Shown here one piece after another: positions 1 to 6,355 of a DNA stretch of 7,973 bases. Under the pieces are notes generated by a model that saw only the letters and a program-made list of their open reading frames with translations, was not told the origin of the DNA and made no database searches. Numbering within the stretch: the stretch's first letter is position 1; each line of letters begins with the position of its first letter. The DNA is from Pyrobaculum sp. Lineage in GTDB: Archaea > Thermoproteota > Thermoprotei > Thermoproteales > Thermoproteaceae. Both the position numbers and the translations under genes were made by a program. Location: assembly GCA_020833205.1 (NCBI GenBank), contig JAJHQT010000039.1, forward strand, positions 1 to 7,973. Direction: 5' to 3'.

Positions 1-39
1 AAGGACGACTTCGCGCGTTACGGCGCTAAGTGGGAATAG
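1..39 (+). CDS. C-terminal end of an upstream gene, possibly the ABC substrate-binding protein
   Basis: Frame 1 reads KDDFARYGAKWE and then a TAG stop at 37-39. The codon use matches the genes downstream. Only 12 residues are visible, so the family cannot be recognised from sequence. HAAT-type ABC importers usually have their periplasmic or extracellular substrate-binding protein next to the livFGHM genes, and none is present elsewhere in this window. That makes a LivK-like protein the natural candidate, as an inference from context only. The gene is separated from livF by a promoter and a T-run, so it may be expressed as its own unit, which would fit a binding protein made in excess of the membrane complex. 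Confidence 0.5.
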   Translation, partial: KDDFARYGAKWE

Positions 40-40
40 C

Positions 41-57
41 AAAAGTTTTTTAAACTT
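41..57 (+). promoter_or_regulatory. Archaeal BRE/TATA promoter of the livF operon, leaderless
   Basis: An A-rich BRE-like stretch (AAAAG, 41-45) precedes the TATA-like box TTTTTTAAA (46-54). The box centre lies about 24 nt before the livF ATG at 74. Archaeal transcription normally starts about 25 nt downstream of the TATA centre, so the transcript should begin at or next to the ATG and lack a leader. No Shine-Dalgarno sequence precedes the ATG, which agrees. The 9-mer TTTAAACTT (49-57) recurs at the second promoter of the window. Confidence 0.65.
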
Positions 58-64
58 ATCATCC

Positions 65-71
65 TTTTTTT
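65..71 (+). terminator. Candidate oligo-T terminator of the upstream gene
   Basis: A run of seven T residues lies 25 nt after the upstream TAG stop, with another six-T run at 46-51. Archaeal RNA polymerase can terminate on T-runs without a hairpin, and no hairpin is evident here. The run also overlaps the livF initiator region, so it could simply be part of the AT-rich promoter. Support is weak. Confidence 0.25.
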
Positions 72-73
72 CT

Positions 74-847
74 ATGTTAGTTGTAGATAGAATCCAAGTT
101 ATTTATGATCGTCATATATTAGGTGTTAAGAGCGTCAGTTTAAACGTTGAGGAGGGGAGGTTGGTGGCGTTGATGGGGCCCAACGGGGCTGGGAAGTCCA
201 CCACGTTGAAGGCTGTGAGCGGGGTCGGCAGGCTGGAGCGGGCCGAGGTGACTAGGGGCAAGGTGGTTTTTGAAGGGAGGGACATCACCAATAAATCGCC
301 TGAGGAGGTGGCGAAGCTTGGGATTCTGCACGTGTTGGAGGGGCGGAGGGTTTTTGAGGAGATGACAGTGGAGGAGCATCTGAGACTCGCAGCGCGCACT
401 GCTAGGCGCTTTGGGAAGAGCCCCGAGCCTGAGCTGGTGTTTCGGTACTTCCCCAGACTTAAGGAGCTCCTGGGCAGGCGGGCAGGCTACCTATCAGGAG
501 GGGAGCAACAGATGTTGGTCATAGGGATGGCGCTTATGATTAGGCCTAGGGTTATGTTGCTGGACGAGCCGTCTCTCGGCCTCTCGCCTAAGGCTGTGTA
601 CGACCTGTTTCACATCCTGAGAGATATAAACCGGAACGAAGGCATCACCATCCTCCTCGCCGAGCAGAACGTGGCCATGTCGCTTGAGATAGCGCACTAC
701 GGCTACATAATAGAGGGCGGCCACGTGGTGTTGGACGGGCCCGCGTCGGCGTTGAAGGAGAACCCCGACGTCAAGGAGTTTTACCTGGGGCTTAAGGGCG
801 GCTACAAAGAGGCGAAGTACTGGAGGCGGAAGAAGCGGTACCTATGA
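74..847 (+). CDS. livF: ABC importer ATP-binding protein, LivF type (HAAT family)
   Basis: Cytoplasmic ATPase subunit of a branched-chain-amino-acid-type importer, 257 residues (family usually 235-260). Walker A GPNGAGKST is at 35-43. The LivF-specific EGRRVF segment at the Q-loop position is at 89-94, the signature LSGGEQQ at 140-146, Walker B VMLLDEP at 160-166 and the D-loop SLGL at 167-170. EQN at 197-199 stands where most ABC ATPases have a switch histidine; this is normal for LivF. A short insertion at about 52-61 and a basic tail at 245-257 (KEAKYWRRKKRYL) extend beyond E. coli LivF. The ATG lies about 24 nt after a TATA box centre with no Shine-Dalgarno, so a leaderless start is likely. 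The first 70 nt are AT-rich (21 of 70 are G or C), unlike the rest. The stop overlaps livG by ATGA. The cargo need not be an amino acid, given the acyl-CoA ligase in the operon. Confidence 0.93.
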   Translation: MLVVDRIQVIYDRHILGVKSVSLNVEEGRLVALMGPNGAGKSTTLKAVSGVGRLERAEVTRGKVVFEGRDITNKSPEEVAKLGILHVLEGRRVFEEMTVEEHLRLAARTARRFGKSPEPELVFRYFPRLKELLGRRAGYLSGGEQQMLVIGMALMIRPRVMLLDEPSLGLSPKAVYDLFHILRDINRNEGITILLAEQNVAMSLEIAHYGYIIEGGHVVLDGPASALKENPDVKEFYLGLKGGYKEAKYWRRKKRYL

Positions 848-1620
848 TCGCGGTGGAGAAAGTTTCGCTGGCCTTCGGAGGCGTGTGGGCGCTGAGGGAT
901 GTATCTATTAGGCTTGACGAGGGCGAGGTGCTGGGCGTAGTGGGGCCCAACGGCGCTGGCAAGAGCTCGCTTCTAAACGTCATCTCGGGCTTCTACAAGC
1001 CAAAGGCTGGGAGGGTGGTGTATATGGGGCGGGACATTACGCATCTGCCGCCTCACAAAAGGGCGAAGCTGGGCATCGGAAGAACGTTTCAGAAGACAAG
1101 CGAGGTGTTTAAACACATGACGGTGCTTGAAAACGTCATGCTTGGCGCCATAGCCGCCCAGAAGGAGACGTTTCTAGACTTCTGGGGCTCCGTGGTGTGG
1201 ATAAAGTGGGCTAAGAAGGAGGTGGAGACTCTGCGTTGGGCTGAAGAAGTAATCGACTTCTTTGAGCTGTATGCCTATAGACACAAGCCTGTGGGCTCGT
1301 TGCCCTACGGCCTCCAGAAGAAGGTGGACGTGGCAAGGGCCTTCGCCGGGAAGCCCAAGGTTCTGCTCATGGACGAGCCCATGTCGGGACTGACTAGGGA
1401 GGAGAGGGAGGACATGGCTCGTTACATCATCGAGATGAACCACGTCTTTAAGTTGCCCATAGTCCTCGTGGAGCACGACCTGGGGGCCGTGGTGGACCTG
1501 GCGCGCCGGGTGGTGGTTATGAGCTACGGCGCAGTGGTGGCGGAGGGCAAGCCTGAGGTAGTGTTGAGGGACCCAGCGGTGCAGGAGGTATATATGGGAA
1601 AGGCCTTAGCGGGAATATGA
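844..1620 (+). CDS. livG: ABC importer ATP-binding protein, LivG type (HAAT family)
   Basis: Second ATPase subunit, 258 residues, expected to pair with LivF under the LivH/LivM permeases. Walker A GPNGAGKSS is at 34-42 and the Q-loop RTFQ at 80-83, followed by the LivG-type segment EVFKHMTVLENVMLG. The signature is LPYGLQKKVDVARAF at 153-167, Walker B VLLMDEP at 173-179, and the switch histidine is in VEHD (H211). The C-terminus, DPAVQEVYMG at 243-252, matches the usual LivG ending. The signature has leucine at 157 where canonical motifs (LSGGQ, or LAYGQQ in E. coli LivG) have glutamine. From memory, LPYGLQ-type signatures also occur in bacterial LivG paralogues next to acyl-CoA ligase genes; this was not checked. 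The start overlaps the livF stop and the stop overlaps the ligase start, both as ATGA, so translation is probably coupled. Confidence 0.93.
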   Translation: MIAVEKVSLAFGGVWALRDVSIRLDEGEVLGVVGPNGAGKSSLLNVISGFYKPKAGRVVYMGRDITHLPPHKRAKLGIGRTFQKTSEVFKHMTVLENVMLGAIAAQKETFLDFWGSVVWIKWAKKEVETLRWAEEVIDFFELYAYRHKPVGSLPYGLQKKVDVARAFAGKPKVLLMDEPMSGLTREEREDMARYIIEMNHVFKLPIVLVEHDLGAVVDLARRVVVMSYGAVVAEGKPEVVLRDPAVQEVYMGKALAGI

Positions 1621-3533
1621 GGAGGCCCTGGGAGGGTCTTAAGGGCGACACCTTCCCCAAGCTTCTCATTGAGCGGGCTGAGAGGAAACCCGGAGCGACT
1701 GCACTGAGGGAGAAGACATTGGGCGTCTGGAGACCACACACCTGGAGCGACTACCTGCAGGAGGTGAGGAGTTTTGCCTATGGCCTCCTCGCCCTTGGTC
1801 TGAAGCCCGGCGAGCACGTGGCGGTTGTGGGGTTCAACAGGCCGTTTATACTCTTTGCCGAGCAGGCCGCCATGGCGCTCCACGGCAGATCTGTGGGCAT
1901 CTACCCCGATCTTTTGCCCGAGGAGAGGGCGTATTGGCTCGACTACACAGACGTCTCCATAGTGGTGGCGGAGGACCAGGAGCAGGTGGACAAGATCCTT
2001 GCCGCGAAGAGCGAGCTTCCCAAGCTCCGGGCCATCGTGTACTGGGACGAGCGAATGATGTGGCGCTACCGCGTCAAAGACGTGGCGTTGCTAAGCTGGA
2101 ACGACGTGGTTAAGGCAGGTGCAGAGATCCAGTCCACAGACCCCGACCTTTTTAAAAAGCTTGCTGAGACCACGTCTCCAGACGACGTCTGCCTCATCCT
2201 CTCGACCTCCGGCACCACTGGCAGACCTAAGGGCGTCATGTTGACCTACGGCAGCATGTTATCCATGGCCAAAAACCTGTGGGAGGTTGATCCGGTGGGG
2301 GAGGATGAAGAGTACGTCTCATACCTCCCCTTTGCGTGGATCGGGGAGCAGATGATGTCTCTTGCCATGCACATGCTGGTGGGCTTTAGGATAAATTTCG
2401 TGGAGGAGCCCGAAACTCTGTGGCGGGATTTCAGGGAGATAGCGCCTCACTTCATGTTTGGGCCTGCGAGAATATACGAGAACTTCTACAGCAAGATCTA
2501 CGAGCTCATAGAGGACGCCTACGGTTTAGATAAAGCCTTCTTCAAGTGGGCGGTGGACGTGGCGATGAAAAAGGCAGAGCTAGAGATGGCGAAGAGGCCT
2601 ATTCCGCTTACCTTAAAACTCCTATGGGGGCTCGCCTATCTGCTGGTGTATCGTTCCGTGTTGGACAAGCTCGGCCTTAAGAGGATAAGATACGCTTGGG
2701 TCGGCGGCTCCTTCCTTGGACCTGACTACTTGAAGTTCTTCAGGGGGATGGGCGTGAATCTTAAGCGTATCTGGGGCATGACTGAGGTATCCGGCATAGC
2801 CACTGTGCAGAGAGACGGCGAAGTGAGGCTAGACGCCGTAGGCCGCCCGATTGCCAATACAGAAATAAAGATTGCAGAAGACGGCGAGATACTGGTCAGA
2901 ACGCCCGCCATGATGGTGGGGTACTACAAGCGTGATGACGCCACAGCTGAGGCCATAAGAGACGGGTGGCTACACACCGGCGACGTGGGCATGTTCACCG
3001 AAGACGGGCAACTGGTCTACCTGGGCAGGAAGGAAGACATGCAGAGACTGTCCGACGGCACAGTCTTCAGCGCGTTGTTTATAGAGAATATGCTGAAGTT
3101 CAGCCCCTACGTCAAGGAGGCGCTGGTGTACGGAGAGGGGAGGCCCTATGTGGTCGCTATTCTCAATATAAACTTCGAGACTGTGTCGAAGTGGGCGGAG
3201 CAGAGGGGCATAGCCTACACCTCTTACCAAGACCTCAGCCAGAAGCCCGAGGTCTATAAGTTGCTAAGGGATGTGGTGGCGCGGGTTAACGAGAGCCTGC
3301 CGGAGAAGTTAAGGATAAGGAGGTTCACCATCCTTTTCAAGGAGTTCCACCCAGACGACGGGGAAATGACGAGAACGCGTAAGCTACGCCGCGTCTTCAT
3401 CCACCAGAGGTATGGACAGCTCATAGAGGCTATGTATACAGACGCTGAGGAGGTGGAGGTCGCCGCCCCGGTGAAGTACGAAGACGGGACGGTCAGGTCT
3501 GTGACCATGAGCGTAAAGATTGTGAAGCTATGA
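1617..3533 (+). CDS. AMP-forming long-chain/aryl acyl-CoA ligase (FAA1/FadD15-like)
   Basis: A 638-residue ANL-superfamily enzyme that would activate a carboxylic acid with ATP and CoA, via an acyl-adenylate, to acyl-CoA, AMP and PPi. The phosphate loop STSGTTGRPKG is at 196-206, and the adenine-site motif WGMTE at 386-390 (usually YGxTE). GWLHTGDVG at 450-458 carries the ribose-binding aspartate. The hinge segment GRKEDMQRLSDG at 470-481 and the AxxIEN-like region near 486-491 are typical of FAA1 (COG1022) enzymes. Near the C-terminus, EMTRTRKLRR at 583-592 places K589 as the likely catalytic lysine of adenylation. All core motifs are intact and length is normal for the family. The gene lies between the ATPase and permease genes with ATGA overlaps at both ends, so it should be made with the transporter. 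The substrate is unknown; long-chain, branched and aromatic acids are all possible. Function as a CoA ligase is well supported; coupling to import is inference. Confidence 0.92.
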   Translation: MRRPWEGLKGDTFPKLLIERAERKPGATALREKTLGVWRPHTWSDYLQEVRSFAYGLLALGLKPGEHVAVVGFNRPFILFAEQAAMALHGRSVGIYPDLLPEERAYWLDYTDVSIVVAEDQEQVDKILAAKSELPKLRAIVYWDERMMWRYRVKDVALLSWNDVVKAGAEIQSTDPDLFKKLAETTSPDDVCLILSTSGTTGRPKGVMLTYGSMLSMAKNLWEVDPVGEDEEYVSYLPFAWIGEQMMSLAMHMLVGFRINFVEEPETLWRDFREIAPHFMFGPARIYENFYSKIYELIEDAYGLDKAFFKWAVDVAMKKAELEMAKRPIPLTLKLLWGLAYLLVYRSVLDKLGLKRIRYAWVGGSFLGPDYLKFFRGMGVNLKRIWGMTEVSGIATVQRDGEVRLDAVGRPIANTEIKIAEDGEILVRTPAMMVGYYKRDDATAEAIRDGWLHTGDVGMFTEDGQLVYLGRKEDMQRLSDGTVFSALFIENMLKFSPYVKEALVYGEGRPYVVAILNINFETVSKWAEQRGIAYTSYQDLSQKPEVYKLLRDVVARVNESLPEKLRIRRFTILFKEFHPDDGEMTRTRKLRRVFIHQRYGQLIEAMYTDAEEVEVAAPVKYEDGTVRSVTMSVKIVKL

Positions 3534-4426
3534 TAGACCTGGTGATAGATGGGGTTCTCCGGGGGGGCATATACGCCACCGCCGCCGTCGGCTATGTTAT
3601 TCTGTACAGATCTATAAAGGTGATCAACCTGGCCTACGGCGCCATGGCGCTTCTCGCCGCCTATCTATACTGGATGTTGACACCCCAACTCCATCCTCTT
3701 CTCGGGTTCTTGGCGATCTTACCTGTCATGGCTCTGCTCGCCGTGGTGGCCGATAAGGCGGTGGTCAGGCCCATGTTGGGGGAGCCGGTTATCCAAATAA
3801 TAGCCGCCACGATAGGGCTCGGGTATCTGATAAAGGGCGCACTACTTCTGGTGCTACAGCTGGGCTACGCGCTACCTGGCTACCAGCAGGTTCCCTACGA
3901 AACTCCACTACTTCCGCGGGGCTTCGTAGAGCTGGGCGCGCTTAGGCTAGACCTAAACTTCCTGGGAGCCTTCCTCGCCTCGATAGTAGCCTTTTTACTG
4001 CTGTGGGTGTTTTACAAAAAGACCTCCCTGGGCATCGCCATGAGGGCTATGTCTAACGACAGGCCCTCCGCAGTTGCGTTCGGCGTCAGACCCACAGAGG
4101 CGATAACCACGTCGTGGATCCTGGCTGGTCTCCTGGCGGCTATCAGCGGCGTGTTCTATGCAAGCATCTTCGGCGGCCCCTCGGGCTCTGTGGAGTATAT
4201 AGGCGTGAAGGCTCTGCCGGTTATAATCCTCGGCGGCTTAGACTCGGTGGGAGGCGCGCTGGTCGGCGGCGTGATAGTCGGGCTCGCCGAAGTGCTGGGG
4301 AAGCTGTTCCTAGACCCCTACCTCGGCGGCGGCTTCGGAGAGGTCTTCCCGTTGCTGGTTATGGTGGCCGTGCTCCTCGTGAGACCCTACGGGCTCTTCG
4401 GGACCGAGAGGATAGAGAGGGTGTAG
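3530..4426 (+). CDS. livH: ABC importer permease, LivH type
   Basis: Integral membrane permease of the HAAT importer, 298 residues (family about 290-310). About eight hydrophobic segments are visible, near residues 8-28, 34-50, 57-77, 86-112, 143-162, 193-212, 226-255 and 271-285. The N-terminal part GGIYATAAVGYVILYRSIKV with INLAYG following is typical of LivH (INFAHG in E. coli-type proteins). The coupling-helix region GIAMRAMSNDRPSAVAFGV at 168-186 has the expected A...N...A..FG pattern for contact with the ATPases. LPVIILGGLDSVGGALVGG at 229-247 and the closing VRPYGLFG at 284-291 are LivH hallmarks. No signal peptide is needed. The start overlaps the ligase stop as ATGA, and the stop lies 1 nt before livM. 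The transported substrate cannot be read from the sequence. Confidence 0.93.
   Translation: MIDLVIDGVLRGGIYATAAVGYVILYRSIKVINLAYGAMALLAAYLYWMLTPQLHPLLGFLAILPVMALLAVVADKAVVRPMLGEPVIQIIAATIGLGYLIKGALLLVLQLGYALPGYQQVPYETPLLPRGFVELGALRLDLNFLGAFLASIVAFLLLWVFYKKTSLGIAMRAMSNDRPSAVAFGVRPTEAITTSWILAGLLAAISGVFYASIFGGPSGSVEYIGVKALPVIILGGLDSVGGALVGGVIVGLAEVLGKLFLDPYLGGGFGEVFPLLVMVAVLLVRPYGLFGTERIERV
4417..4423 (+). promoter_or_regulatory. Shine-Dalgarno-like site before livM
   Basis: GAGGGTG at 4417-4423 ends 4 nt before the livM ATG and resembles the archaeal GGAGGTG consensus. livM is the only operon gene after livF that does not overlap its predecessor. A ribosome-binding site of its own fits that arrangement and supports the ATG at 4428. 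Confidence 0.45.
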
Positions 4427-4427
4427 C

Positions 4428-5471
4428 ATGCCGGCCGGCGTATTCTTCGAGAAACACGAGAAGGTCCTCGCCTTCGTGAAGTGGCCTATACATAAAGTCG
4501 CCTTGTTGGTGGGGTTGCCGCTGGCGTTTCTCTGGCCTCTCGTCTTTCCAAACGACTACCTGCTGAGAGTTGCCATCTGGGTCATAGTCTGGAGCCTCGC
4601 CGCGGCTGGCTTCAACCTCCTCTTCGGGTTGACAGGGCAAATATCCCTTGCGCAAGGAGCCTTCATGGCACTGGGCGCCTTCACGTCAATACATCTCGCC
4701 ACAGCTGGGTTGCACCCGCTCCTCGCGATACCGGCGGCAGGGGTGCTGGTCTCCGGCGTAGGTCTCATGTTCGGGCTCCCCAGCCTCCGGCTTAAGGAGC
4801 TCTACCTCCTCATCTCTACGTTGGCGGCTCAGTTCTTCTTCGACTGGTTCCTCCGGACTGAGCAGATGGCGTGGTTTACAGGCGGGGCATACGCAAAGTA
4901 TGCCCCTCCGCTGAACCTGGGGCCGTTGGACCTCTCCTACGGGTATCCCCTCTACGTGACCGTCGCAGGTATAGCAACAATACACTTCCTAGCCATTGCA
5001 AACCTAAGCCGGTCGTACATCGGGAGGGCGCTGAAGGCTGTCAGAGACAGAGACATAGCGGCGGAGATAATAGGAGTCAACGTGTTTAAGTACAAGCTTC
5101 TGGCGTTTGTGGTAAGCACCTATATGGCAGCGGTGGCGGGCGGGCTGTGGGCCTTCGCGCTCAGGTCAGTTTCTGTGGAGAGCTTCACATTCTTGACGTC
5201 GCTCGAAGTCTTGGCGGCGGTGCTCATAGGCGGGGTTGGAAGAGTCGTATGGGGCTCTCTGCTGGGCTCACTCTTCGTGGTCGGCGTGCCAGAGGCGATT
5301 AAAAACGCCCTGGCCCTACTGGGTCTGAGAGGCATCGACATAGCCTTGAGAGATGTCATCTTCGGCGCACTCATCTTGACGTTTCTTCTCCTCGAGCCGC
5401 TGGGGTTGGTGGAGTTGCTGAGGAAGGTCAAGGAGAGGATCAGGCTGTTTCCCTTCAGATACTTCGGATGA
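4428..5471 (+). CDS. livM: ABC importer permease, LivM type
   Basis: Second membrane permease, 347 residues, expected to form a heterodimer with LivH. After a cytoplasmic N-terminus of about 20 residues, hydrophobic segments appear near 22-40, 45-62, 72-92, 97-117, 124-142, 172-192, 222-243, 258-285 and 308-325. The LivM hallmark GQISLAQGAFMALGAFT is at 70-86 (GQxSLGHAAFMGIGAY in typical members). The coupling-helix region GRALKAVRDRDIAAEIIGV at 199-217, followed by YKLLAFVVS at 222-230, matches the family closely. TGG at 151-153 and IGGVGRVVWGSLLGS at 267-281 are also family features, with R-V replacing the usual T-x of the GGxGT motif. The C-terminus ends at LLEPLGLVELLRKVKER, the normal LivM position. 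The stop overlaps the start of the CaiB-like gene as ATGA, which ties that enzyme to the transporter. Confidence 0.92.
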   Translation: MPAGVFFEKHEKVLAFVKWPIHKVALLVGLPLAFLWPLVFPNDYLLRVAIWVIVWSLAAAGFNLLFGLTGQISLAQGAFMALGAFTSIHLATAGLHPLLAIPAAGVLVSGVGLMFGLPSLRLKELYLLISTLAAQFFFDWFLRTEQMAWFTGGAYAKYAPPLNLGPLDLSYGYPLYVTVAGIATIHFLAIANLSRSYIGRALKAVRDRDIAAEIIGVNVFKYKLLAFVVSTYMAAVAGGLWAFALRSVSVESFTFLTSLEVLAAVLIGGVGRVVWGSLLGSLFVVGVPEAIKNALALLGLRGIDIALRDVIFGALILTFLLLEPLGLVELLRKVKERIRLFPFRYFG

Positions 5472-6343
5472 GGGTCTTAGAACTCGCCACCCTTTTCCCA
5501 GGCCCGCTCGCCGGCAGATTCTTACTGAGTCTCGGCTTTAAGGTGGTCAAGGTGGAGCCGCCGGGCGGAGACCCCATGCGCGGGCTGTCGCCGACGTTGT
5601 ACAGGGCGCTGAACGAAGGCAAGCACGTGGTGTATCTAGACCTGCAGAAAGAGAGCAAAGGCATCTACGAAATGCTTAGAGACGTGGACGCCGTCCTCAC
5701 CACCTTCAGGCCCTCTACCGCGGAGAAATACGGCATCTCCTACAGAAGGCTGGCGGAGGTGAGACCGGGCCTCATCTACGTGGCCATAGTGGGGTACGGA
5801 GGCGATGAGTACCTCAGGGACCACCCCTCCCACGACATAAACTTCGCCGCTTTGGCAGGAGCCGTAGGGCCGTGTCCGCCGTACGTGCAGGCCGTGGACG
5901 TGGCGGCCGGTCTCCTCGCCGCATTGACCATAACAGCCATGGCCGCCAGAGGCGAGAGAGGCTACGTGGAGATCCCCATGAGCCGCGCCGCGGCGTTGGT
6001 GAACATACTCAACCTCTCCCTAAGGAGAGACAGAAAGCCTCTACTCCTCTCCGGGGACTACCCCTTCTACACTGTGTACCGTTGCAGAGGGGGGAGGGTT
6101 GCCCTCGGGGCCGTGGAGCCGAAGTTCTGGGAGCGGTTCTGCAGAGCCATCGGAAGAGAAGACCTGATCCCGCGGCAACTGGACCCCACCGCCAGGGAGG
6201 AGGTGGAAAAAGCTCTGGCAGAGATGGACTGCAACGCTCTTGAGGAACTTGCGAAGAGAGAAGAGATACCACTTACTCCTGTATACGACATAGATAAGGC
6301 TTTAACTATTTTTGAACTCGATAATCTATTTAAACTTTTTTAA
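5468..6343 (+). CDS. CaiB/BaiF-superfamily protein, alpha-methylacyl-CoA-racemase-like, short C-terminus
   Basis: Family III CoA-transferase fold; members either transfer CoA between acids or epimerise 2-methylacyl-CoA esters. The N-terminal signature VLELATLFPGPLAGRFLLS (3-21) with KVVKVEPPGGDPMR (25-38) is clear, followed by LNEGKHVVYLDL at 48-59. H122 in SHDINF, D144 in QAVDVAAG and E217 in AVEPKFWERF align by eye with His126, Asp156 and Glu241 of the mycobacterial racemase MCR. This favours a racemase over a formyl-CoA-type transferase, where a single aspartate forms the glutamyl/aspartyl-CoA intermediate. The protein is 291 residues, against about 360 for MCR and about 400 for CoA transferases. 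It stops just after PVYDIDKAL, where homologues continue for about 45 residues or more. The final 15 codons or so are AT-rich and contain the promoter of the next gene. The ATGA overlap with livM indicates cotranslation. Superfamily is secure; the exact reaction is uncertain. Confidence 0.85.
   Translation: MRVLELATLFPGPLAGRFLLSLGFKVVKVEPPGGDPMRGLSPTLYRALNEGKHVVYLDLQKESKGIYEMLRDVDAVLTTFRPSTAEKYGISYRRLAEVRPGLIYVAIVGYGGDEYLRDHPSHDINFAALAGAVGPCPPYVQAVDVAAGLLAALTITAMAARGERGYVEIPMSRAAALVNILNLSLRRDRKPLLLSGDYPFYTVYRCRGGRVALGAVEPKFWERFCRAIGREDLIPRQLDPTAREEVEKALAEMDCNALEELAKREEIPLTPVYDIDKALTIFELDNLFKLF
6329..6337 (+). promoter_or_regulatory. TATA box for the downstream ligase, inside the CaiB-like coding end
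   Basis: TTTAAACTT (6329-6337) starts 27 nt before the ATG at 6356; the identical 9-mer starts 25 nt before livF. This spacing predicts a leaderless or near-leaderless transcript. A second T/A box, TTTTTTAAA at 6336-6344, lies too close to the ATG (12 nt) for a leaderless start and is the weaker candidate. The box lies within sense codons of the preceding gene (LFKLF end), so the downstream ligase can be expressed separately from the operon. Confidence 0.6.
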
Positions 6344-6355
6344 ATTTACAAATAT

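Noticed and set aside
662..670. LivF switch-histidine replaced by glutamine (EQN), as a sign of a dead ATPase
   Set aside because: EQN at this position is normal for LivF, including E. coli LivF, and the other motifs are intact.
1524..1883. 119-residue open frame on the minus strand across the livG/ligase junction
   Set aside because: Antisense to two genes with clear conserved motifs; low-complexity translation, no motif, no promoter on that strand.
4114..4479. 121-residue open frame on the + strand overlapping livH and livM
   Set aside because: Very Arg-rich translation, out of frame with the livH motifs; a GC-rich shadow.
5872..6243. 123-residue open frame on the + strand inside the CaiB-like gene
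   Set aside because: Arg/Gly-rich out-of-frame shadow of a gene with well-placed catalytic residues.
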